Source: CAYYYA01 sp964487895 | GTDB lineage: Bacteria > Patescibacteriota > Patescibacteriia > UBA1558 > 2-01-FULL-52-15 | NCBI GenBank assembly: GCA_964487895.1 | Contig: CAZASM010000015.1 | Coordinates: forward strand, 1 to 22,681 | Length of the DNA stretch: 22,681 nucleotides | Direction of reading: 5' to 3' | Shown: in pieces, positions 7,602 through 12,521 of the stretch | Layout of the letters: every line of letters starts with the position of its first letter | Numbering within the stretch: the stretch's first letter is position 1 | Notes under the pieces: generated by a model | What the model was told of the DNA's origin: nothing | The model's input: the letters and a program-made list of their open reading frames with translations, nothing else | Databases searched by the model: none | Program-made: the position numbers and the translations under genes

Positions 7602-7824
7602 CAAATGGTGAGAGCGCAGACAGGGGACAGATGTCTGTTGGTTGACACCGGGTCGGTGGTGTCTACCTAAGTGGCGATACACTCGATGGATCAGCTGGCG
7701 GAAAGTTCCCGCGAACTTATGACTCTTGGTTTTACCCTCAAGCCTCCATGGTTGTACTCAACCCTTCTGTCTGCGCTCCGCTTGACTTTCTGGACAGAAC
7801 ATTTCGTTACCGATTTTTGGCAAC
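7539..7824 (-). ncRNA. Structured non-coding RNA, unidentified, about 285 nt
   Basis: The gene runs from a predicted start near 7824 to the T-run at 7539, between its own promoter and an intrinsic terminator. A 5' hairpin (GTTACC 7806-7811 with GGCAAC 7819-7824) sits at the predicted transcript start. A perfect 12-bp helix (7612-7623 with 7767-7778) closes a multibranched domain holding at least four further hairpins: 7644-7649/7658-7663, 7703-7708/7713-7718, 7686-7690/7745-7749 and 7750-7754/7759-7763. Two frames of 60-72 codons cross it but are contradicted by the structure, promoter and lack of Shine-Dalgarno or start context. I looked for the signatures of RNase P RNA, tmRNA (T-loop, tag frame), SRP RNA and 6S RNA and found none. 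Identity is unknown. Confidence 0.75.
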
Positions 7825-7830
7825 TGAATG

Positions 7831-7858
7831 ATAATAACATAACTATGGGAAGTGTCAA
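7831..7858 (-). promoter_or_regulatory. Promoter of the ncRNA
   Basis: On the minus strand TTGACA (7853-7858), 16-nt spacer, TATTAT (7831-7836; ATTATC at 17 nt is an alternative). Initiation near 7824-7825 coincides with the base of the first hairpin, which supports the assignment. Confidence 0.75.
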
Positions 7859-7920
7859 GAGGAGAAGTATGAGGATAATCATATTTTAGCTAATATTAGC
7901 GATATTTATGAGAAAAGCTC

Positions 7921-8076
7921 TAAGTTCAAAATCCTAAGCACTAAACAATATCAAAGTTCAAAGACCTCAAATTCAAACCTTTCGCTCCCTTATGCCGTTA
8001 CGAACTTTAACAATTAATTATTTGAACTTGTTTAGAGTTTAGGGTTTGGTGTTTGGTGTTTGGCGCCTACGGCGCC
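7921..8076. repeat. A/T-simple imperfect inverted repeat, copy 1
   Basis: The left arm (about 7921-7962, containing CTAAACAATATCAAAGTTCA) is an imperfect reverse complement of the right arm (8021-8060, containing TTTGAACTTGTTTAGAG). The element ends in the palindrome GGCGCC-tac-GGCGCC next to the stop codon of the following gene. The left arm matches copy 2 near 8980 base for base over long stretches. No gene is seen in it. Confidence 0.6.
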
Positions 8077-8436
8077 TCACCACATCGGCTCGATCGTTCT
8101 AATCTCCACCTTCTTCCCCTGATACATCACCGCGGTTATTTCAAACCGATACTCGCCATTATAATTCATTTTCTCCATCCAATGATCAGCTGCGTCAGCC
8201 AGACGTTGGAGTTTCTCGTCTGAAACAGCTTCCTCCGGCAAACCAAAATCAGTAGAGGTGCGCGTCTTTACTTCCACAAAAACTATTTCTTTATCGCGTA
8301 AGACAATCAAATCAACCTCTCCATAGTGACAATAATAATTCTCGGCGATTATAATACCACCTTGTCTACGATAGTAGCGTTTGGCCGCTTGTTCACCCAG
8401 CTTGCCTAACTTCCGACGATAATTTGAATTAAACAT
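8077..8436 (-). CDS. YraN-family (UPF0102) nuclease-fold protein
   Basis: A 119-residue protein of the YraN/UPF0102 family, which has a restriction-endonuclease-like fold. The family active-site pattern is present: GE-V-D at 39-42 and then VFVEVKTR (52-59), giving E40, D42, E55 and K57 in the E/D-(x)-ExK arrangement. The N-terminus has LGKLGEQAAKRYYRRQG, also typical. Its biological substrate is not established. A longer frame would start with a TTG four codons upstream, but the ATG at 8436 (MFNSN) fits the family better. The stop TGA at 8077 shows that TGA is a stop in this genome. The gene lies between repeat elements. Confidence 0.9.
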   Translation of the reverse strand: MFNSNYRRKLGKLGEQAAKRYYRRQGGIIIAENYYCHYGEVDLIVLRDKEIVFVEVKTRTSTDFGLPEEAVSDEKLQRLADAADHWMEKMNYNGEYRFEITAVMYQGKKVEIRTIEPMW

Positions 8437-8469
8437 AAATAAAAACAAGGATTTTTGTTCCCTGTTTAG

Positions 8470-8540
8470 ATTAGTAACTAGTAATTCGTAATCAGTAATT
8501 AGGTAGCGACTAAGCTGATCTCTAATTACTAGTTACTAAT
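8470..8540. repeat. Inverted repeat of the TAGTAACTAG type
   Basis: ATTAGTAACTAGTAATT (8470-8486) is the exact reverse complement of 8524-8540, 17 bp each, separated by 37 nt. It abuts and shares its last base with the stop codon of the 3-TM protein gene. This could be a mobile or slippage-derived element. Confidence 0.7.
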
Positions 8541-8938
8541 TACTTTTTTCTAGGCAAATACTTATCATACTCCTGTCGCTCTTGTCTTCGTTGTCGTGCT
8601 GCTGGCACATGACGCAGCCACCAGATACCAATATTACCAAGCCACGCTAGGGCAATAACCAACCAAGCGATCAAAAAAGCTCTCGTGCTTAAGGCGTAAA
8701 TATTTTGATAACGGAAGCTAGCCAAGACCAAAACTACAATCAATGAGATGATACTCCAAAATAATAATTTCTTTCCCAACTTCTTGAGATAGCCATCATG
8801 ACTACGACGAAAGAGTATGGCAAATACGCCGAGAATAATGTGAACCAAAACGATACCACCGAGTGTATACCAGAACGTTTGCTCTGGAAGTCCTGGATAG
8901 GTAGCGAAGAGGTAGGGGGTAATCTGTGAGAAGTTCAT
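8540..8938 (-). CDS. Hypothetical membrane protein, three TM segments
   Basis: I do not recognise this 132-residue protein by name. It has three hydrophobic spans: about 25-43 (YTLGGIVLVHIILGVFAILF), 58-76 (LLFWSIISLIVVLVLASF) and 86-108 (RAFLIAWLVIALAWLGNIGI). A basic segment (SHDGYLKKLGKK) lies between the first two, and a strongly basic tail (RQRRQERQEYDKY) follows the third. By the positive-inside rule, the loop after TM1 and the tail would be cytoplasmic. The tail could bind nucleic acid or a ribosome, but this is speculation. It has no Shine-Dalgarno site. The stop overlaps the inverted repeat at 8470-8540. Confidence 0.7.
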   Translation of the reverse strand: MNFSQITPYLFATYPGLPEQTFWYTLGGIVLVHIILGVFAILFRRSHDGYLKKLGKKLLFWSIISLIVVLVLASFRYQNIYALSTRAFLIAWLVIALAWLGNIGIWWLRHVPAARQRRQERQEYDKYLPRKK

Positions 8939-8952
8939 AAAGTAGTTGCTGG

Positions 8953-9072
8953 ATTAAGTTCGAAGTTCTAAATTCTAAGTTCTAAACAATATTGAAGTTC
9001 AAAGGTTAAAATTCAATCAGGGAAACTTGATGCCTTATTTTGAATTTTGATATTTGAACTTGTTTAGGATTT
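8953..9072. repeat. A/T-simple imperfect inverted repeat, copy 2
   Basis: The left arm contains TTCTAAACAATATTGAAGTT (about 8979-8998). The right arm near 9051-9070 contains TTTGAACTTGTTTAGGA, an imperfect reverse complement. The left arm is homologous to copy 1 (CTAAACAATAT, then AAGTTCAAAG). No gene is seen between 8939 and 9147. Confidence 0.6.
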
Positions 9073-9112
9073 CCTGCCCGCTAACGCCTGAGCGTAGCGA
9101 TGGCAGGCGGGC
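9073..9112. repeat. Short G+C-rich palindromic element
   Basis: CCTGCCCGC at 9073-9081 is paired imperfectly with GGCAGGCGGGC at 9102-9112, around an internal GAGCGTAGCGA. It resembles the element inserted in the broken tRNA at 16111-16146. Both contain a CCCGC, TCGC(T), CGCTC and TAGCGGGC framework in one orientation. Confidence 0.55.
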
Positions 9113-9132
9113 GAGTTTCGTATTTCGGGTTT

Positions 9133-9147
9133 CCGAGCTTCGCTCGG
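9133..9147. repeat. CCGAGC-ttc-GCTCGG hairpin after the methyltransferase gene
   Basis: A perfect 6-bp stem with a 3-nt loop lies directly after the stop at 9148-9150 on the minus strand. It is not followed by T residues, so it may act as an mRNA 3' stabiliser or be part of a repeat. A similar core lies in the hppA-tig gap. Confidence 0.45.
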
Positions 9148-9708
9148 TTAGACTTTCATAAATATCACACCAAAGTGATATTGTCCAGCGTTGAAGGTTT
9201 TCACCTCTTGGAAACCAATCAAGCGGGCATAAGTGCGCAAACGTTCAATATCAATCTTATCATCATCAGCTGGACCGAGTACCATCGAGCCTTTGAGCCA
9301 ATCGATAATCATCAGCGAGCCCTGAGGCTTCAATAAGCGGTGTGCCTCACGCATGATTTCTTCGTGTTTGTGTGATTGAAAAAGTATGTTAACCAAAAAG
9401 GTATAGTCTAAAGTAGCAGAAGGAATCTCAGTAGCGCCGAGAACTTCGAGATTACTCCAAACTGTTTTGACATTGTAGAGTTTCTGCATGCGCGCCTTAC
9501 TGGCGACACTGGAGAGAACAGTTTTCAAAATATCAACAGCGTAGACTTGGCCCTGATCACCGACTAGGCGCGCAGCTGCCAAAGTGAAATACCCAGCTCC
9601 GCCACAACCCAAATCACCAACCATCGAGGCTGGGCGTAGCGCTACTTCTTCTGTCAGAATTTTTTTGGCATCGAGCAACTCGTTGCCACCAGAAATTATT
9701 CGTTGCAT
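9148..9708 (-). CDS. Class I SAM-dependent methyltransferase
   Basis: A 186-residue Rossmann-fold methyltransferase. Motif I, which binds S-adenosylmethionine, reads MVGDLGCGGAGYFTLAAA (29-46). The acidic residue at the end of strand 2 is D59 (VYAVDI). Motifs for the central strands include TLDYTFLVNILFQS and HRLLKPQGSLMIIDWL, typical of the UbiE/ArsM-like branch. The substrate cannot be inferred. TATACT lies 7 nt before the ATG at 9708, so the mRNA may be leaderless. The stop is followed by a short hairpin. It stands alone between repeat elements. Confidence 0.88.
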   Translation of the reverse strand: MQRIISGGNELLDAKKILTEEVALRPASMVGDLGCGGAGYFTLAAARLVGDQGQVYAVDILKTVLSSVASKARMQKLYNVKTVWSNLEVLGATEIPSATLDYTFLVNILFQSHKHEEIMREAHRLLKPQGSLMIIDWLKGSMVLGPADDDKIDIERLRTYARLIGFQEVKTFNAGQYHFGVIFMKV

Positions 9709-9715
9709 TGCACTA

Positions 9716-9721
9716 AGTATA
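9716..9721 (-). promoter_or_regulatory. -10 element of the methyltransferase gene
   Basis: TATACT on the minus strand, 7 nt from the start codon at 9708. No clear -35 is visible. It follows the same -10 to ATG geometry seen for rnhB, nfo and others. Confidence 0.4.
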
Positions 9722-9765
9722 AAAGAAACCGAGATAAATTACTAGAAGCAATAAAAAATTGGTTT

Positions 9766-9790
9766 CTGCGAGCCGCTCTGGACGAAGCAG
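9766..9790. repeat. TGCGAG...CGAAGCA palindromic element, copy a
   Basis: CTGC (9766-9769) and GCAG (9787-9790) bracket GAG-N10-CGAA. Its reverse complement follows the pattern of copy b at 9838-9868 (TTGCTTCG...CTCGCAA). The two copies are in inverted orientation about 50 nt apart. Confidence 0.55.
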
Positions 9791-9837
9791 TCTAGTATAT
9801 CTATCGGAATAGTTTTTTTATAAGGAATCTATTAAAG

Positions 9838-9868
9838 ATTGCTTCGACTTGATTACAAGTCTCGCAAT
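9838..9868. repeat. TTGCTTCG...CTCGCAATGACA element, copy b, overlapping rnhB
   Basis: Nested stems ATTGC/GCAAT (9838-9842, 9864-9868) and GACTTG/CAAGTC (9846-9851, 9856-9861) with loop ATTA. The sequence followed by TGACA matches a repeat type common in many bacterial genomes. The rnhB stop codon (9853-9855) lies inside it. Confidence 0.65.
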
Positions 9869-10470
9869 GACAAGGCGACAGGTTTGAACGACCCACGATG
9901 TATTTTGGTCACTCCATATTTTTTCAATCGCTCCTGATGCAACTCCGTACCGTAGCCCTTATGCAATTCGAATCCGTAGTTGGGAAATTCCTTAGCCAAC
10001 TCAAACATCATTCTATCTCGCGTCACCTTTGCGATAATAGAAGCAGCGGCGATTTCTAGGAATTTACTTTCACCGAATTTGTGTAGTGTGTAGTTGTCTT
10101 TTAAAGATGTATATTTCTTGAATCCTCCAATATAATCAATTTGAATCATTCGACCGAAGGTCGGCTCCAATATTCTTAATTCTTCTTTCTTCTTTCTTAA
10201 TTCTCTAATTGCTTTCTCGACAGACCGCACATTCGCCCTCTGCAAACCCATCTCATCTATTTCACTAGAGCCAACAATCCCCACACCAATCTCCACCACA
10301 TCCTGTAAATATATAAAAACTTCCTCACGTTGTTTCGGAGAAAGTTTCTTGGAATCACGAAGAAGCTTGTGATCAAATTTTTTCCCTGATTTTAAATAAA
10401 CCGCAGCAGCTACTAATGGCCCTGCCCAAGCGCCACGACCAGCTTCGTCTACACCGATTATTAATTTCAT
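9853..10470 (-). CDS. rnhB: Ribonuclease HII
   Basis: A 205-residue enzyme that cuts RNA in RNA-DNA hybrids and at single ribonucleotides in DNA. The N-terminal signature GVDEAGRGAWAGPLV gives catalytic D8 and E9. D112 (IQIDYIGGF) is the third acidic residue. The helix AAASIIAKVTRDR (141-153) is canonical, but the acidic residue before it, Asp in most RNases HII (KGD), is Glu here (FGE, E134), as in the DEDE site of RNase HIII. The C-terminus HRGSFKP (191-197) is conserved. The last residues ALSLRDL and the stop come from the palindromic element at 9838-9868. TATACT with TGC upstream (10477-10485) lies 6 nt from the ATG, implying a leaderless mRNA. Confidence 0.95.
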   Translation of the reverse strand: MKLIIGVDEAGRGAWAGPLVAAAVYLKSGKKFDHKLLRDSKKLSPKQREEVFIYLQDVVEIGVGIVGSSEIDEMGLQRANVRSVEKAIRELRKKKEELRILEPTFGRMIQIDYIGGFKKYTSLKDNYTLHKFGESKFLEIAAASIIAKVTRDRMMFELAKEFPNYGFELHKGYGTELHQERLKKYGVTKIHRGSFKPVALSLRDL

Positions 10471-10476
10471 GGTTGT

Positions 10477-10485
10477 AGTATAGCA
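10477..10485 (-). promoter_or_regulatory. Extended -10 promoter of rnhB
   Basis: TGCTATACT on the minus strand ends 6 nt before the rnhB start codon. There is no recognisable -35. Confidence 0.5.
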
Positions 10486-10507
10486 AAACTAGCCTGCACC
10501 CTACCTC

Positions 10508-11467
10508 CTACCTCTTCCCCCAATCAGTCCCCAGCAAAGGTCGTGCGCCTGATTTTGAAGCGAGATATTTGGCCGCTTGCAGGGCTGCTTTAGCACCTTC
10601 ACCAGCTGAGATCACTGCTTGTTTATAAGCAATGTCCGTCACGTCGCCACAACTAAATATTCCTGGATCAGAGGTGTTGTTGTCTTTATCAACGGTAATT
10701 TCTTTTTTCTCATTCATTGCCACGAGATTACTGACCCATGAAGTCTTAGCAATAAAACCAATTTCAATAATCACACCTTGAACCGTCAGCTCTTTATCTG
10801 TAGTTACATCGTCAGCCAGAGCCGAAGTAGTAATAACCGAACTAACACGGCCCTCACCCTTAACCTCCTTTATCTTGGAACCAAATAAAATCTCCACATT
10901 GGCAGCTTGTGTGGCCTTATCAATAAGAATTTGCTCACCCTTATATTTCTCACCACGGACAATCCCAGTCACTTTATTAGCAATCTTGGACATATACTCG
11001 ATAGCTTCCAAGGCTGAATTACCACCACCAACTACGACGACATCTTTGCCTTTGAATAATGGTCCATCACAGGTTGCACAGTGAGTGATACCTTTGTACA
11101 TGAGCTCTTTCTCACCTGGTACATCCAGATCACGTGGTGTCAGCCCAAAAGATAAAATCAAAGCTTTAGCTTGATAGGTATTTTCTGTAGTGGAGACACT
11201 ATACTCATCACCCACCTTCTCAATCTTTACTACTTCGCCACTGACAAATTCGGTCCCTGTTTTTTGTGCTTGCGTCATGAACTTCTGCATCAGCTCAAAG
11301 CCATTGATCAGCTCATAGCCAGGATAATTTTCTATTGTATCGGTTGCTGCCGCTTGTCCACCAATATCCTTGGAAACTACTAACGTCTTCAACGCGCGAC
11401 GACTGGTATAAATTGCCGCGGACATTCCAGCTGGGCCAGCACCAACAATAATAACGTCGTATGTCAT
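10508..11467 (-). CDS. trxB: Thioredoxin reductase-type flavoenzyme
   Basis: A 319-residue FAD enzyme that reduces thioredoxin. It shows the FAD-binding GAGPAGMSAAIY (9-20), the redox-active CATC (130-133) and a second dinucleotide-binding loop VVVVGGGNSALEAIE (143-157), then FSCGDVTD near the FAD end. The HRR...R segment that usually binds the NADPH 2'-phosphate reads IVRGEKYKGEQ, with no arginine pair. NADPH preference is therefore doubtful, and NADH or another donor is possible. Length is normal. Its ATG at 11467 overlaps the trxA stop by one base (TAATG), so the two are translationally coupled. The C-terminal LLGTDWGKR is an uncommon ending. Confidence 0.93.
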   Translation of the reverse strand: MTYDVIIVGAGPAGMSAAIYTSRRALKTLVVSKDIGGQAAATDTIENYPGYELINGFELMQKFMTQAQKTGTEFVSGEVVKIEKVGDEYSVSTTENTYQAKALILSFGLTPRDLDVPGEKELMYKGITHCATCDGPLFKGKDVVVVGGGNSALEAIEYMSKIANKVTGIVRGEKYKGEQILIDKATQAANVEILFGSKIKEVKGEGRVSSVITTSALADDVTTDKELTVQGVIIEIGFIAKTSWVSNLVAMNEKKEITVDKDNNTSDPGIFSCGDVTDIAYKQAVISAGEGAKAALQAAKYLASKSGARPLLGTDWGKR

Positions 11468-11793
11468 TACGATAATTGTTTTTTTATTTGCGAAGCTAAC
11501 GTTTCTTTGCTTTGCAAGCCGACCATATCAGCAACAATCTCTCCGCCTTTAAAAATTTTCAAAGTTGGAATACTAAGAATAGAATATTGTTGAGAGGTTT
11601 CTGCATTCTCATCGACATTCATTTTCAATATTTTTACTCTCGGTTCAGCTGCAAACTCTTCGCCTAACTGTTCTACAATTGGTCCTTGCATTTTGCATGG
11701 TCCGCACCATGGTGCCCAAAAATCTACCAAGACAATTCCTTCACTATCTAAAACCTCTAGTTTAAAATTCTGATCTGATGCTTCTTTTACCAT
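11467..11793 (-). CDS. trxA: Thioredoxin
   Basis: A 108-residue cytoplasmic disulfide reductase. The active site FWAPWCGPCKMQGPI is canonical (C30 and C33). The cis-proline segment reads SIPTLKIF near residue 77. Length is standard. It is cotranscribed with trxB, which overlaps its stop, so oxidised thioredoxin is recharged by the product of the next gene. There is no Shine-Dalgarno sequence before the ATG at 11793. A TATACT lies only 3 nt upstream, too close to serve as the -10, so I cannot place the promoter. Confidence 0.96.
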   Translation of the reverse strand: MVKEASDQNFKLEVLDSEGIVLVDFWAPWCGPCKMQGPIVEQLGEEFAAEPRVKILKMNVDENAETSQQYSILSIPTLKIFKGGEIVADMVGLQSKETLASQIKKQLS

Positions 11794-11867
11794 ATTAGTA
11801 TATTAATTAATAAATTTATTTGTTGGGTAATAATAGTCCATTCGAGAGAAGAGTTCAACAGCCTCCG

Positions 11868-12010
11868 GAAACCCGAAATACGAAACCCTAAACTCGAAAT
11901 ATACCCTAAACCTCAAACTCAAAGCTATGAATAATTGATTTGTGGTTGTTTTGAGATTTAAAGTTTATAATTTTGGATTTCCTTCGTGTTTCGAGTTTAG
12001 AGTTTCGATT
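11868..12010. repeat. A/T-simple imperfect inverted repeat, copy 3
   Basis: Left arm CGAAACCCTAAACTCGAAAT (about 11881-11900). The right arm at 11986-12010 reads, on the other strand, GAAACTCTAAACTCGAAACA. They are near reverse complements flanking more CTAAAC/CTCAAA-type sequence. It fills the gap between the CsoR-like gene and trxA and ends at the CsoR-like stop. Confidence 0.6.
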
Positions 12011-12220
12011 TTAGGACACGAGCCCTTCCAACAACCTCTCTAACTCTCTAATCTCCACTTCATTAGACCCAGATCCCTTGATTTTATCCAGTAATATCTT
12101 CTTCTCAAGTGAAGCTAACGAAGAGCGGGCAGCTCGAATCTGCTGGACCACCTCTAAACAGGGAGTGTCTTCGTTGACCATTTTCTCCAAAGCAGTAACT
12201 TGACCGCAGACTTTCTTCAA
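12011..12220 (-). CDS. CsoR/RcnR-family (DUF156) regulator lacking the usual metal ligands
   Basis: A short helical protein of the CsoR/RcnR/FrmR/CstR family. Residues KKVCGQVTALEKMVNEDTPC match the family's KR-I-x-GQV-x-G-hydrophobic helix, and VVQQIRAARSSLASLEKKIL matches helix 2. C21 (DTPC) is in the position of the first metal/thiol cysteine, but the His-x3-Cys of helix 2 is replaced by KIKGSGSN. The usual Cu(I)/Ni site is thus incomplete, and sensing may be thiol-based or lost. The start is TTG at 12220 by default: the frame is open upstream and in-frame residues TSHLKK resemble the family N-terminus, but no ATG is present. A GAGGT/ACCTC hairpin covers the only possible Shine-Dalgarno. 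It is divergent from the five-TM gene. Confidence 0.75.
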   Translation of the reverse strand: MKKVCGQVTALEKMVNEDTPCLEVVQQIRAARSSLASLEKKILLDKIKGSGSNEVEIRELERLLEGLVS

Positions 12221-12267
12221 ATGTGAGGTGAAAACCTCTTTTGTTTCTAATTCCGTATTGAGATAAA

Positions 12268-12283
12268 TACCTAATATTAGGTA
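12268..12283. promoter_or_regulatory. Perfect 16-bp palindrome, probable operator
   Basis: TACCTAATATTAGGTA is identical to its reverse complement. It lies between the CsoR-like start and its promoter. The TACC-N8-GGTA layout resembles the ATACC...GGTAT type of site bound by CsoR/CstR-family proteins, so autoregulation is plausible. Confidence 0.6.
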
Positions 12284-12303
12284 AATTTTTATTATTTAAT
12301 ACT

Positions 12304-12317
12304 CTATACCAGTATAG
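12304..12317. promoter_or_regulatory. Second inverted repeat, possible operator at the start site
   Basis: CTATAC-CA-GTATAG, a 6-2-6 inverted repeat whose end overlaps by 2 bp the -10 of the CsoR-like gene and whose centre is near +1. A protein bound here would block initiation. Confidence 0.5.
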
Positions 12318-12344
12318 TGTATATCAAAATTACTACCTTGTCAA
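12316..12344 (-). promoter_or_regulatory. Promoter of the CsoR-like gene
   Basis: On the minus strand TTGACA (12339-12344), 17-nt spacer, TACACT (12316-12321). This leaves an unusually long leader (about 90 nt) containing both operator-like repeats. Confidence 0.6.
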
Positions 12345-12362
12345 GAATAATGTAATTAAGTA

Positions 12363-12391
12363 TTGACAAGTATATTAAATAGTGATATAAT
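12363..12391 (+). promoter_or_regulatory. Consensus sigma-70 promoter of the five-TM gene
   Basis: TTGACA (12363-12368), exactly 17 nt, TATAAT (12386-12391): a perfect consensus, the strongest promoter in the window. Its -35 and that of the divergent promoter form the inverted repeat CTTGTCAA/TTGACAAG. Confidence 0.9.
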
Positions 12392-12397
12392 ACTATA

Positions 12398-12521
12398 TTA
12401 AGTTAGTGTTGTTTGACAAATACAGCAGCGGAAATCCACATGTATTCCCCAACTGCTGTCATGTCTGTTAATAAGGTGGGTAAAACTACCTAGCAAGCGC
12501 TATAGGCGCACGGAGATAACG
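12398..12521 (+). promoter_or_regulatory. Structured 5' leader of the five-TM gene
   Basis: About 124 nt from predicted start to ATG. It holds a long stem (ACAGCAG 12422-12428 with CTGCTGT 12453-12459) and a second hairpin (GGTGG 12475-12479 with CTACC 12486-12490), then a GGAG Shine-Dalgarno 7 nt from the ATG. I recognise no known riboswitch motif. Confidence 0.5.

Noticed and set aside
7539..7824. The ncRNA as tmRNA, RNase P RNA, SRP RNA or 6S RNA
   Set aside because: An ACCA occurs after the closing helix, but there is no T-loop, tag frame, RNase P core or SRP GGAA loop, and 6S has a single long bulged helix instead.
7691..7882. Minus-strand frame starting with a lipoprotein-like hydrophobic leader (MIILILLLLTLPIVMLLSFSC)
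   Set aside because: It begins upstream of the ncRNA promoter and runs through its stems. The tail after the hydrophobic part is basic and featureless, and the ncRNA signals are stronger.
7671..7889. Plus-strand GTG frame of 72 codons over the ncRNA
   Set aside because: No ribosome-binding site or promoter, and it reads through a structured RNA encoded on the other strand.
9100..9336. Plus-strand frame antisense to the methyltransferase
   Set aside because: It starts in a repeat and opposes a well-supported gene.
7921..12010. CRISPR array from the recurring short words in the gaps
   Set aside because: Repeats are imperfect, of variable spacing and mutually inverted, with no unique spacers between identical repeats. 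No cas genes are present.
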